Source: Phoronis australis
Lineage: Eukaryota > Phoronida > Phoronidae
Direction: 5' to 3'
DNA: 64,000 nt
Assembly (NCBI GenBank): GCA_002633005.1
Contig: NMRA01000005.1
Span: forward strand, 1,471,236-1,535,235
Shown here: positions 47,850 through 58,962 of the stretch, in pieces
Numbering within the stretch: position 1 is the first letter of the stretch
How the letters are laid out: each line of letters opens with the position of its first letter
Notes under the pieces: generated by a model
What the model was told of the DNA's origin: nothing
Databases searched by the model: none
The model's input: the letters and a program-made list of their open reading frames with translations, nothing else
Position numbers and translations under genes: made by a program

Positions 47850-47985
47850 TGCGAACTATCATTAGTTATGACTGCGTCCGTTAGGATCGCTGCCTATTAC
47901 TCTAATAAATGACCAAGTGTAGTACGTTCAACGCTTATATTTGGTACGTAAATAACCCAGCATTACCCACTTAAGTAACGAAACA
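47850..47985 (+). repeat. 5' LTR, 3' portion
   Basis: Matches 53874-54018: 'gcgaact.t.attagtt', 'gatcgctgcctatt.ctct' and 'aaataacccagcattaccca'. Ends in CA just before the primer site. Similarity to the left of 47850 is poor, so the LTR start is not fixed (possibly near 47597). Confidence 0.75.
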
Positions 47986-48003
47986 TAGTGTCAGGAGTGG
48001 GAT
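47986..48003 (+). other. Primer-binding site, tRNA-Leu type
   Basis: 'tagtgtcaggagtgggat' directly after the LTR differs by one base from the complement of a tRNA-Leu 3' end (TGGTGTC-AGGAGTGGGAT type), a common primer of animal Ty3/gypsy elements. Confidence 0.7.
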
Positions 48004-48379
48004 TTAAACAGCCGATTTCATAAAGGTGGTTTAAAGTTAAACCTGGTTTAAACTGGACTTAGACCAGGTTAAAAGGTAATCTGCATTTCATAAAGGTGGT
48101 TAAACTTGTAGACCATTGGTTTAGTAAAACCTGGTTTAACTCCAGTTTAGTCCTGGACTAAGTCAGTTTTCATTTCACCAACGAGGTATATATTACTTAG
48201 ACCTGTATTAAGATCTTAAACCAGGTTTAACTTAAGATTTGATCAGACCCAGGTTTAATACTATTAAATATGGCAGACTTGTACGATATAGGTGCAACTG
48301 AATGATACTGTGGTATGCATTTACCACGCAGTTTTAGAGCGAGAACGGACTATTTTCAATATTCAATTTCAGGACGACA

Positions 48380-48548
48380 CAAGATCAAACGTAACAAGGG
48401 GGACCAAGAATTTTAAAGGGGGGGACTTTGGGATCAACGATTTTTAAAAGGAGATCCTGGGTCAACAATTTGAAAATTATAGATTTGATATTACTAAAAT
48501 CATGGGAAAAAGGGGGTCCGGACCCTTGATTCCTTGGATCCGCCTATA
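48380..48548. mobile_element. MITE, inverted relative of 30.12 kb copy
   Basis: Ends 'ttggatccgcctatacg'; G-rich start 'gggggaccaag'. Shares its interior with 30119-30248 after inversion. Confidence 0.6.
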
Positions 48549-48727
48549 CGTAGACCAGTACGTACTGAAGGGTGTCCTTCGTATTTTCTCAGAATATGAC
48601 GGTTCGAGCAGAGCGTCATCGTCGCAAGCGCTACGCGTATGACTAAAAAAGGCATTTAATGATTGTTCTGGCCAAGTTTTACATCAACTGGTCCCCGATA
48701 TAAGGTTGCCGGGCAGGGGTCCTGCCC

Positions 48728-48882
48728 CAGTGGCGGATTTGGAGGGGGGCCAAGGGGCCATGCTCCCCTAAAATTCTCCCAGATTCCATTTAGCAGTTCG
48801 GTGGTGCGAACGTCTGGCGGGTAAAATCCTGACTAATTCTCTGCCCTGACCCACTTTACTAAAAATCCTGGATCCACCCCTG
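48728..48882. mobile_element. 155-bp MITE, second copy
   Basis: Starts 'cagtggcggatttggag', ends 'tcctggatccacccctg'. Same length as 8864-9018 and about 80% alike by eye, so the family was mobilised as a unit. Confidence 0.85.
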
Positions 48883-49639
48883 TGCCCCCCCTTTGCCTAC
48901 AGAAAAGTAAAATGACACGGAAATAAATGTGTGCATTAACCATATTGCGGTTAAACGTGAACAAGTACTTGTGTTGGACACAGACAATACAAAATGAAAA
49001 TATCTCCTCATGATATCCTAGATCTGCTACTGCTTCCCTCGCCGTTTTTTTTGATTTTTTCACTGATGAAAGTTTCTTTCTGGCCTTTATTCTGGATTAA
49101 TATCTCTCCAAATCTGCTGCTTACGTTGACTTGATTTGGCAACAGCTTTCTTGTTCTCGACTATGACATTGGCTTTTTCTCTCATCAGTTTTGGTAGGGA
49201 TCATTTTTCCTCGTGGGAAAAGCTTTTAGCCCGTTTTCGTAAACGGCTTCACTGATTCTGCTGCTGTGTGCCATTGAGTAGGCCTACCCATGTGATCAAG
49301 GTTTCATTGAAGCACCTCAACAGTTTCTTTTTTGGGTTAATCCAGATCAACACTGTAGAGTGGCTTTAAACCTAGTTTTACTAAACCCGCTTCATGGTCA
49401 AACAAAACCAGGCTCTCAGACTTTTAAACCATGCTGGTGAAATGCAAGTTACATGTATGTCTAAAATTAGACCGGCTGAAAGTGTTCTGAACACCGTAGT
49501 GTCGGGTTTCGTGTGTGCGATGGCGTCATTTCAAGTACAACTTTGATATAAGGCAGCCGGAAGTGTGGCCAACATGGCTGTCAGGTTAAAGATTTTTCGT
49601 GTGGTTTCAGGCTTAGCCTATAAGGAGCGACCAGTGCAA

Positions 49640-50325
49640 ATAAATACATTAGTGGATATCTTAGGCATCGCAGCTGAGGACCTATTACAGTCATTTCAAT
49701 GAAGTTGAAAAGGACAACTATTCCATGGTAATCGCACGCTTTGCTCAATTTTTCATTACAAAAGGAAACCTGATCTACGAACGCGCCAAATTTAATCAGC
49801 GCAATCAAACGCAATGAGAGTCCGATGACACGTTCATAACTGCTTTACACACTCTCTCTGNNNNNNNNNNNNNNNNNNNNNNNNNNNNNNNNNNNNGGCC
49901 ATTCTGGTTAATGTAGGTCAGTTGACCTGCCTATTTTTAACACTGCAAGTGCCAAAAATTAAAAGAGGGGGTGATTTGCGATAGGATAGTGGTTGGCACA
50001 AGAGACAGTGGTCTTTCTGAACGGCTACAGTTAAACAGTGAACTTATACGAGGCAGGTGTAGCGCTAGTGAGACAGAAAGAGTCGGTGAAAAAGCAACAA
50101 ACAGTTGTACGAGATTCTGCTAGCCAACAGGTAGATGCAGTTGGTCGTACATCTAAGGTATCTAATTGTAGAGTGCACAAGTCTGACAAGAAACAGAACT
50201 AATCAAATACAGCGAACTCCATGTCAAAAGTATGGAAACCTTCATGGAAATATTCTTCAGCTCATAACACAGTTTGCTTTAAATGCAAGAATCGTGGACA
50301 ATTTGCTAAGTTATGTCCAGTACAG
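49640..50325 (+). pseudogene. gag remnant with zinc knuckle
   Basis: Before the gap the plus strand codes a capsid-like stretch with NLIYERAKFNQRNQ, a stop, then TFITALHTLS. After the gap it continues with DRIVVGTRDSGLSERL (about 49985) and the basic region KKQQTVVRDSASQQ, then a CCHC-type knuckle CFKCKNRGQFAKLCP (about 50272-50316) in which the His is replaced by Gln. Typical of Ty3/gypsy capsids; frames shift. The gap splits one codon-continuous stretch. Confidence 0.8.
49861..49938. other. Assembly gap plus 42-bp misplaced repeat fragment
   Basis: 36 N (49861-49896) followed by 42 bp identical to 46796-46837. The gag codons on the two sides (ending ctctctg, resuming aacactgc at 49939) join in frame without the gap and the 42 bp, so both are probably artificial. 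Confidence 0.75.
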
Positions 50326-50394
50326 GTACATGAAGTCAATGCAGCCGACACCGATCACTACCTTTTTAGGGGTTGTGAGTACTGCTACCCCTAA

Positions 50395-53300
50395 ATCGTG
50401 CTTCGTCAATGTTCTGATGTTTTCAAAAAAGTCCATTCATTATAAAAGTGACTTTGGCGCTGATGTAACGACCATCACTGCGCAGGACCACAGAAATCTC
50501 GGTAATCCCAAGTTAAAACTTCCAGACAGACAGTTGTTCAGTGCCAGTGCTGCTGAAGTGGAGACTGTTGGAATGTTCACGACAACTTTGAAAGAGAAAG
50601 GCAAGAGCTAAAGATCACTTGTGTATGTAGTGCGTAATGTTGTTCAACCGCTGCTCAGTAGAGATGCTAGTACTCATCTTGGGATTTTCAAGTTTGTTGG
50701 GTTTGTGTCAGTAAGCAGAGATTTCATCGCTTATTCTCGGGATTAGGTAAGATGAATGGAGAGTGTACCATCTGTCTACAACCAGATGCTGTGTTCCGTA
50801 TGCAGTAACTTCAGCTCGTCGAGTTACTTTTCCTTTAGTCGATAAGGTCAAGGACGAATTGCGCAAAATGCCGGGAAGACGCGGAGTTATTTCGAAAGGC
50901 GAATAACTGATTGGTGTTCTCCATTAGTTTATTCCAAAAACAACTCTGGAGGGGACAGTTCGTGGTGTAAGAGTGTGTGTTGACTTTACGCATCTCAACA
51001 AGTACTTACTGCGTGAAAGGCACCAGTTGCCTTGCACAACAGAGATACTACCAAATATTAGTGAAGCCAAAGTTTTCTCTAAACTGATCAAAATTTTGGT
51101 TATTGGCAAGTTCCTTTATCAGAACCGCCTCGCTTGTTGACAACATTTTTGTCACAGCATGGCCCTCGATACCGTTTGGGAGTTTCGAGCGCGCATCGTG
51201 TACTGGGTATACTGGGAAGCATTCCAGGAGCCGTTTGTCAAATGAACGATGTTCTTATATTTGGTAGCAATCAAAGCGACCATGATGAGAGATTCAACAA
51301 CATGTTTCAACGACTGAAACAAGCCGTGTTACTTTGAACGTGGTAAAATGTGTTTTTGAAGAAGTCGATCCCGTTTGTTGGTCAAATTATAGGCTCTACC
51401 GGTATAAAACCTGATCCACGTAAGTTTCAGGCAGTTGTGAATTTGTCACCGCTATCGAATGTCAGTGATATGCGTCGTTTTATGGGTATGGGGAATCAGT
51501 TCGGAAAATTTTCATCAAATATTGGTGAACTGTCTAAGCCTATTCCGGTGACCTATTGAAACGAAATCATGTGGGATATGGGATTCAGTACAGAAGCGAG
51601 TCTTTGATGCTCTGAAACGTGCGTTAAATGCTGTTCCAGTGTTAGCATTGTACGACCCCAGTGTGGATACGATTGTGTCTGCCGATGCCTCTTTGTATGA
51701 TCTGGGAGCGGTATTGCTACAGCGGAAACGGCTTTCAGCTGCTGTCCACGGTTGCTCATGCTTCACGTGCAATGACCTCCACAGAACAACGACACGTCCT
51801 CGCAGTCACATGGGCTTGTGAACACTGCGGAATTTATCATTAGAAAGCATTTGGTATTGAAACGGACCATAAGCCATTGGTGGCCACACTGGTTGAAATC
51901 GATATCGGAGTTATTTCCCCGCCTTCAGAGATTTTGTTTGCAAATGATGCGTTTTGACTCTATGATCACGTATGTTCCAGGCAAAAACATGTATATGGCT
52001 GATGTTCTTTCCCGTGCATTTACATGTACATGGCATCCTCTTGTTCAGGATGAGGAAGAATTGTTTCAACAGGTGGAACAATGTTTGAGATCAGTAGTCG
52101 ACAATCTACCAGACTCAGACTCGGACAAACGGATTGCTGAGATTCGTGACTGGGTGCAGTCTGACCCAGTTTTGCAAACAATTGCAACTTATTGCCAGAA
52201 CGGCTGGCCAGAAGCTGAGAATCCTGGTGTTGGGATTGTTACTAAACCTTATTGGCAAGTTCCTGAGGAACTCTCGTTTAGTAGCAAATTCCTGTTTGGT
52301 GGCGACCGATTTGTCGTAGCTGTTAATTTGAATTCTGAGAGACTTTACAACGTCTTCATGAAGGTCAATCGTTAAATGTCGTGAGCGTGCCAAAAGTTCC
52401 GTGTGGTGTCCAGAAATTATCATTGATATTGAACAATTCATTCGTAATTGTGAGTCGTGTGCAAGGTAAAATATGGATCAGGCAGAACTCCTGATCCTAA
52501 CAGTATTTCTAACCTATCTACTGCAAAAGTTAGGATTTGTTCCACTATAACAGTGAGGAATACTTGCTTGTTGTAGATTAATTTTCACGCTATGTTGAGA
52601 TCGCTCATCTGGAAAACACGAGTTCTCGTTGCGTTACTTCACACTTGCGTTCTACCTTTGCTAAACTTGGCATATCATAGCAGCTAGTCAGTATGCTAGT
52701 TCCCAGGTTACAGCATTTGCTTCAGAATATGGATTCACTCATCACAAAAGCAGCCCTAGATACCCACTAGGAAACGCGGAAAGAGCACTGCAGACTGTCA
52801 AGCGGGTTTTTAGAAGTGGGAAAGACCTTACCTTGCTGTTCTCGCCTGTCGTTCGACGCCATTATCGAACGGATTTAACCCAGCAGAATTGTTGATGGGA
52901 AGGAAGCTGCAAACGAAGCTTACCGAAAACCCAGCGAACTATGTGCCGCGATGGGACAGTTACGATAACGTTGTTACTATTGAGAGGGATAGCAAGGTGA
53001 ACCAACAAAAGCACTATGACCGGCGTAACAAAGCTCGACAATTGTAGAGAGAGGTGGCCCTGTGTGGGACAAGGTTTCACGGAAGGCTTGTGTAATCAAA
53101 GACCAACAACCGATTTCATAAAGGTGGTTAAACAAAACCAGGTTTAAGAGTTAAACGGTCTTCCTAAACCTGGTTCAAATTTCGACCTAACTTGCATTTC
53201 GCAAACGTGGTTTAAAAGTCCGAAAGCCTGGTTTTGTTAGACCAGGGAACGGGTTTAGTAAAACCAGGATTAAAGTATCCAAGGTACCCTACTGTGCTGA

Positions 53301-53816
53301 TCTGAATTAACCCAAAAAACAATTAAATTATTGAAATGCTTCAATGAAACCCTGACCATGTGGGTACACGTGGCACACAGTAGTAGAATCAGTGCAGACA
53401 TGTGCGAAAAGAAGACCGTAAAGCTTTTCTCATGAAGAAAAGTGTTCCTTTCCAGAACTGATGAGAAAAAAGACAATGTTACAGAAACAAGAAAACTTGC
53501 GAGACCACTGGGTCAAAAAGTTGAGCCACCTTTACACAACTTTTATGAAATAGGCTGCAAGTCTCTAACCGCTCACTTTATAATTGAGACTCCTTTGGGT
53601 GTTGTTTGCAGCTGGACTCGTTGTCATCTCGTACCTTGTGGACAGTCATCGCTTCGGCCCGAAAAAAACACACTGATTGTGACCCCACTAGTGATGAATA
53701 ACAGATTGTCTGTTTCATGTAACAGAGATCAACATGTTACCAAGTTAGGCAGAGTTTGTAAGCCATCTGAGAGACTCATAGAGACGATGGGACTGTTGGT
53801 GTGTGGTACACCGTAG
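50395..53816 (+). pseudogene. pol remnant: PR, RT, RNase H, integrase, tail
   Basis: In order: protease-like SDFGADVTTI (50446; DFG in place of the usual D-T/S-G); reverse transcriptase with RVCVDFTHLNKYLLRE (50966), NDVLIFG at the YxDD place (51245), STGIKPDPRK (51398) and MRRFMGMGNQFGKF (51470); RNase H with TIVSADASLYDLGAVLLQ (51668) and YVPGKNMYMADVLSR (51968); integrase zinc region with CRERAKSSVW and NCESCAR (52376-52466); a core with several stops (52560-52980); KHYDRRNKARQL (53005); and the tail HFIIETPLGVV and KPSERLIETM (53570-53790). Stops and frame changes break every domain, so it cannot make protein. A nested element at 53110-53478 separates the tail. Confidence 0.88.
53110..53478. 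mobile_element. Truncated copy of AAACCTGGTTTA transposon
   Basis: Starts 'ccgatttcataaaggtggtt' like the copy at 48009 and ends in sequence inverse to 49070-49330. It interrupts the gypsy pol tail. Confidence 0.75.
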
Positions 53817-53873
53817 TAGAATACGTTATAACTTTGTTTGCGTTAGGTAATTAACCTTCGTTGAGAAAGGGAA

Positions 53874-54018
53874 TGCGAACTGTTATTAGTTGTAATTGCG
53901 ACCGTCAGGGTCGCTGCCTATTGCTCTAGTAAATAGTCAAGTCGTGTCCTATTTTCAACGCTCTTACTTGTGTTTGGTATGCAAATAACCCAGCATTACC
54001 CACTTAACTAACGCAGCA
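53874..54018 (+). repeat. 3' LTR, 3' portion
   Basis: Pair of 47850-47985; ends in CA at 54018. By-eye identity of about 75% means an old insertion. The segment between the pol tail stop (53816) and 53874 may be the rest of the LTR, shortened by deletion. Confidence 0.7.
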
Positions 54019-54299
54019 AAAACAATAATAAAGGTGGGTAAAATTCACATTATTTTATTACCATGTTATGTTCTCTAGCGCAGTGCACTTTTTTTCAACG
54101 TGAAGGTGATTATTTGAGTGGATTTGCCAAGTTTCCACTGTTCGAAGTTCACGCATGCGCGATCCTGAGATTGAGCAGAATTCCGAGTTCAAGCACAGCA
54201 GGAGAACTTAAATCCTACAAATCTATGCTTTGGGATGCGGACGCATCGCTTTTTAGTGTCCGTAAAAAGGTCAAGAACAACTGGTGAAATTTACGTTAC

Positions 54300-54438
54300 C
54301 TTTTTCCTTCAAGCCGATGCCAAAGTTTTTGTAACATTTGTACGCCAAAACAACCACCAGGACTCGTAAAATCAGAGCAAGCACAGAGCAGAAGTACGTA
54401 GACCCGTCCAGGACAATGTCACCACCTGACTGGGCACA
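54300..54438 (-). pseudogene. Solitary exon 8 of the membrane protein family
   Basis: 139 bp, exactly the size of exon 8 at 2623-2761, with the same acceptor ('tgatgttgcag'), a 'gtaacg' donor and phase 1. Codes VLDGSTYFCSVLALILRVLV ... KNFGIGLKEK, fully open. The surrounding block (54130-55820) is paralogous to 2510-3900, but no exon 7 appears where expected (about 55.9 kb) and a gypsy element lies on the other side. Either a stranded exon of a dead copy or part of a gene extending beyond what I can follow. Confidence 0.7.
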
Positions 54439-55589
54439 CTGCAACATCACAGAGAAATTTCACAGACCCTTGGAAACTAAGCCCAAGGCTAGTTTCTTGC
54501 GAGTTTAGGCAAAATCACGTCACTGAAAAGCTAACTAATGTTTCGCCACCTCGCTTGCTTGCCGGCTCAGAAGCGTTTTATTGGTGAGGATAGACCGTTG
54601 AATTACAAAAGGAAATTGTATTTGGATCGTTCAGTGCGAGAAAATTATATATTAAGTTTGTTTGCATAAATCACAACGGTACGCGCTCGAGCTGGTTTAA
54701 GCATACTGATACAATACGAAAACTTTTGCGAAATGAAGAATAACTGAGCTGTGTTTAGTCATGTTTATCCATTAAAGAGTGCAACAAGACAAATACGCAT
54801 CGCTCACACAAATACAGAATAAACTTTCCGTATATCAAGTTCTTGAGGTCACGCAAGACCACGAAAAATCACGAGAGTGAAAGACGAGTGTTTCGCGAGT
54901 ACATGTTACACTGTTTTACAGCGCTACGAAAGGTAGCAATGTCGAATGTTGTTTAACATGTCTTCTCATTGGTTGAAGTAACGAAACCGACGTCATAACA
55001 TTCATCCGTTCCCATTGGTTGAAATCTGGGAAACCCTTTCAGTTTACTGGCCACATTAGACTTGCTATTTATTAAAACGGTAAGTGATTCGAAACTAAAC
55101 AAAATCAAGGGAACCCCCACCCAGTGGTTTAAGTACAGTTCACAAAGGCGTGTGCAAGTCGTTGCGACAAGATTTGTATACTTCCGACCAAGGCATAAGC
55201 GTTGATGGCCACACACGGCCCGTGTCTTTGATCATGTTTCTACAGGGCTACATTGCAGTATAGGAGGCATTGTGTCAGAGGGTACAGTACATGTGCGCTT
55301 AAGGGCTATACCAGCAGAGCCTACCCTTATATACCAGAGTCCACTGAAGTGATGGTTAGTTGGTGACCGTCACGTTGGCATGTTGAGCTATGGCATGGAA
55401 TTCTCTGTTTCCGTTCTATGAGGGAAATTTCAGCGATAACGCATACTGAGACACGGGGCTGAGGCCAAAATGGCTCAGTCAAGTGACAACGTTGTAAAGA
55501 GTACACAAAAGTAAAATCGAAAGTATGGGGCACAGTAAAACATCGTGACGTATAACATTGGAAGGAGAGTTGCCATTCTTTGTGTTCAA

Positions 55590-55820
55590 GGCCCAAGGTC
55601 TACCAATAGTTAACTTATATGAACGCACAGAAATGGCAAGATTTTGACTGTAGTGGACACCCATGTTGATATGTCTGACACTGATGACTTCACGCTACAC
55701 AATTTTATCGGTAAAATTCAAAAGAGGAAATCAACATTAAAACATGACAGTCAATACGCAATTTCATCACGCTGGTCACAAATGATTTGAACACCGGAAC
55801 TTTGAGCATCAATATATTGA
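55590..55820. repeat. Duplicated intron block (copy at 3.54-3.90 kb)
   Basis: Continuation of the exon 8 paralogous block; also shares a short piece with 7380-7450 ('aagg.ctaccaatagt.aactta'-like). No gene. 54440-55590 shows no recognisable gene either. Confidence 0.6.
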
Positions 55821-56051
55821 AGTGAAAACACTATACTTGAACTTATATTTTTGGCCTGATATCACATTAAAGGATATTATTGCCCATTTATCAACTTCTA
55901 AAGAACAGATTTCTTGTAGTCAGGATTTGTATTTCAGCAGCTCCTATATGTTCTGGCCCTAACCAGAGGGGTTTGGGGGGGTAGGGTTCGATTGCAGAAA
56001 AGGTCCAGCCCTATCCTATCTGTTTAAGATAAGATCGATTGACAACAACAA

Positions 56052-56470
56052 GTGTTCCAGCTACTGGTACTACTAACAACAGTGATAGCTAAGTTAGAAA
56101 GTCGATGTAAAACCGTAGTTGTTTTTATTAAAATATGCTGTTACTTGCTATCATGGAGATCTTTTGGAAATCTCATTAGAGATCTAGCATGGAAATATGA
56201 AGGTATTGAAACCAAGGAGTTGCGCAAACTAAAAAAACTTGCAGTCAGAGAGCAGAAGGCTAATCAAGACATCAATTTTCTTAAGAACTGGAGTGTTCCC
56301 TAAATTCTTGTGCTTTCGTTTACCCAATACATCACCTCATGATGTTCAGGCCATCAGGAAAAAGTTCTCAGGAGTGCAATCGCAAAAAGGGAAAAGAAGC
56401 AAGAAACTATACGTCGAGATAAGAACAAACTATTGGAGACACCCAAATACTTCGGAAACAAGTCGGATAT
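56052..56470 (+). pseudogene. Possible retroelement N-terminal fragment
   Basis: Two overlapping frames code a basic helical stretch (LRKLKKLAVREQKA, DINFLKN) followed after a frame change by VFPKFLCFRLPNTSP. The pattern 'FLxxC...GxxPKFLxF+' recalls the region before the reverse transcriptase in Penelope-like and some other retroelements. No catalytic domain follows, so the family is uncertain. Confidence 0.35.
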
Positions 56471-56699
56471 AATGTTCCCTTGTTTTGAGAATAACGCTAT
56501 CAATATGTTGTAATAACTTCAGTGCAGGTTCACTAGTTATACCTCACGGAATCAGGCTGTTAGTGTTAGCCAGATGGAACACACTAGTGACAGCAAATGT
56601 CTAGACTTGACCATGAGGCCAATACACATGTTGTTGGTCACTTTATACTTGGGAAAATGTGAATCAAACAACAGGAGAAGGACATGGTCAAAAAAAGTT

Positions 56700-58530
56700 G
56701 ATGAATGTAACAACTGAATAACATTCCTATTATTTTGTAGATTAGATAGTGTCCATCGTCTCTAGCTGGCCCCAGTAGAGACAGTGAAGCTCTTCTGAGA
56801 GTTTCATACATTGATAGATTTTCGGAGACTTATGCCTCACACTGATTAAAACATCAAAGTCATGTTGTTTAAGTACCTCTCGCTCATAGAGGGATACCTT
56901 AGGTACCCATTGATGTCTTCAATTTCTTCCAACTCAAACAAATGTAACTTTTTCTTCAATCAGTCCTTCGTTCAGTTGCCCAAATCGTCAACTGGTCAGT
57001 TTTACACTGCCCGCCCACCTATTCTTACCACGCCCGCCAGTGTGAGGCATAATTCGCCTTAAATCTTCGGCGTATGTTATTATCAGTGGATGAAACTTGT
57101 TATCCATGTCAGGGACCATTATATCCAAACAGTCATATTTTGTAATTCTGTGACTAAAGAATTTCTGCAAAAGGTTAATTAAACATATTTCCAATCTGCA
57201 GTACTAAAATTGATCAGCTTGATTAAAAATTTACAGCCGTAAGTCAACTCACTTGAACAAAGATAATTCTAGGAGGCACATAAGTCATGCTAGTAAAAAT
57301 TGAAAGCCTTTTCTATTTACGTATATTTAATTTCAGATGGTGAACTGTAATACTCCGCTGAAAAAGGCAAAGTCTAAGACATGCATATTATGTGGCAAAG
57401 TGTTATACTCTGACTATCACGCACACAGAGTTAAAAAATGCTGCAATAAAGCAGAGGTACTTGGACTTTTTTTGGACTCGTTTACATTTAATTCAACAAT
57501 GATTTGCTGGATACTAGGCCTGTGTTTATCTGCAGCTCATGCAGTCCGTTTTGCTCAAAACGATGAACTTATTCTCCAGAATTCAGCTGCAGAAATAAGC
57601 AAGAATGGATGTCAGCATTCTCATTGATCAGTCTGAAGATCGACAGAAACATGTACTTGTTTACTCGCCATCTGTTTCTAAGAACCCAACAGGAGCAAAG
57701 AGATTGTTAAATTTAAGTTAGTTGACCATGGGTATTCAGTATCTGAGGATTATCAGCAATCCAACCATTTCCTGTCAAACGTGTCTAAAGACTCAATTGA
57801 GGTACTTGATCGGAAACTGTTGTTTAAAATCAGTACATCTTTGGATGATCTTTGCAAGAAAAAAGTGTGCTTAGACTTCCCATGAGGGACCTGGATGAGA
57901 AGCTGCTTCTTTAGAAAATTGTGAAAGAAGTGGAAAATCGTCCACATGGGCTACCACTTCTGTGTGTCATTCACTTCCAATTGCTGTGACTAAGAATGAC
58001 TTCACTGTAGCCATAATATATGGGATACATGTAGATGTTTGCCAAAAAGCCTCAACTCTGTGCCGTGCAGAGGCTATTGTCTGCTGCGTGTATTCGTCAT
58101 CATGTTGACAATGGTGTATGTTTGAACATTTTTCAGATGGATTACATTTATAGCTTACAATTGTTCTTAACATATATTTTTAGTAAAGGTGACATAGTTA
58201 ATGATAGCAATTAGATGGGTGATATATTGCATTAAAAATTCTCCAGATAGAGACAGCCTCCAGAACACAGAAATTATGGCTGAAATTTAATTTTTTCATC
58301 CTGAAATTTGAGGCGTGAGTAATTTGTATAATTTCGTACTTTTCAAATTCCTAACGCTATGTTGTAGCATAGCAGGTTGCAAGAATACTCCTGTAAGTTC
58401 ATAAAAGTGACTCTCATGACAAACATTTAATAAATTGTAACCATTCTCCTTGAATTTCTGACAGGCAAGTGTGTGAATTTCTAAAAGTTGGGACAAGCTC
58501 CGACTTTGATCAAAATAATTATTCACTGTC
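56700..58530. repeat. Two-ORF repeat family, copy 2
   Basis: Inverse of 28745-30005 between about 56940 and 58460; its left part (56760-57120) also resembles 13420-13740 inside transposon T1. Plus-strand ORF A pieces: FVQLPKSSTGQFYTA (56965), a possible separate exon with CILCGKVLYSD and HAHRVKKCC (57385-57450) ending at 'gaggtacttgg', ARMDVSILIDQSEDRQK (57604), HGYSVSEDYQQSN (57725) and VTKNDFTVAIIYGI (57990). ORF B is on the minus strand, ending at 58296. Stops interrupt ORF A. Confidence 0.6.
57337..57453 (+). pseudogene. Zinc-finger-like start of ORF A (unrecognised)
   Basis: From ATG at 57337: MVNCNTPLKKAKSKTCILCG, then a His and a Cys pair about 16-20 residues on, ending AE at a donor-like 'gtactt'. 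An acceptor-like 'ttatctgcag' at 57535 opens the next ORF A piece. A C-x2-C ... H ... C-C arrangement suggests metal binding. No counterpart was found in copy 1, so it is tentative. Confidence 0.35.
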
Positions 58531-58962
58531 CCAAACTAGAGAATTTTTGTGCAATTAATTTTTGAAATTCAGTGTGCAGTTAACTGTAAAACTGATGGAT
58601 GACTGTTCTTGTTTATAAGAAGATCTGCTTTAAGAAAAAAGGTTGTTAAAGTGATGACAATTTATTGTTTAGTTTTTGATCTTTAGTGATGATAGTTTAC
58701 ACCAGCTTTAAAAATGTCAGTGACGAAAAGTAGAAATCATACGTGACAACAGATACCAATAGTCCATTTCAGTTAATGACTCTAAAGCAGATAATAGTGG
58801 CAGTACTCGTGTGGTTAAAGAGTCATGACATAATAGTCCAGTCATTCTACGGATAACCCTGAAAAATTTGCAACAGAAGGTTTTATTGCATAAATCAAAT
58901 CCTTTCACACCCCTTAGTGGGAAAAAAGGGCTACCGGAATCGGAGTGGCGGAAGTTGGTTTT

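Larger units (their letters stand above)
48009..49455. mobile_element. DNA transposon with AAACCTGGTTTA subterminal repeats
   Basis: The left end (48009-48262) starts 'ccgatttcataaaggtggtt' and carries many direct and inverted copies of 'aaacctggttta'. The right part (49070-49455, inverted) shares 'gggtttagtaaaac', 'ttgatctg.attaaccc' and 'caatgaaacc.tga' with the copy at 53110-53478. A minus-strand remnant at 49200-49100 (LMREKANVIVENKKAV, QIWRDI) recalls the Myb-like protein of Harbinger-type transposons. Two MITEs are nested inside. Inserted into the gypsy element right after the primer site. Confidence 0.6.
47850..54018 (+). mobile_element. Ty3/gypsy LTR retrotransposon, degenerate
   Basis: Partial LTRs at both ends, a primer-binding site, gag remnants, then protease, reverse transcriptase, RNase H, integrase and a chromodomain-free C-terminal tail in the Ty3/gypsy order, all on the plus strand. 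Many stops and frameshifts. Two other elements are nested: a DNA transposon with AAACCTGGTTTA repeats replaces or interrupts the start of gag (48009-49455), and a second copy of it splits the pol end (53110-53478). A 36-N gap lies in gag. Confidence 0.85.

Noticed and set aside
54953-55216. 87-codon minus frame
   Set aside because: No motif and no conservation; the exon 8 paralogous block nearby does not include it.
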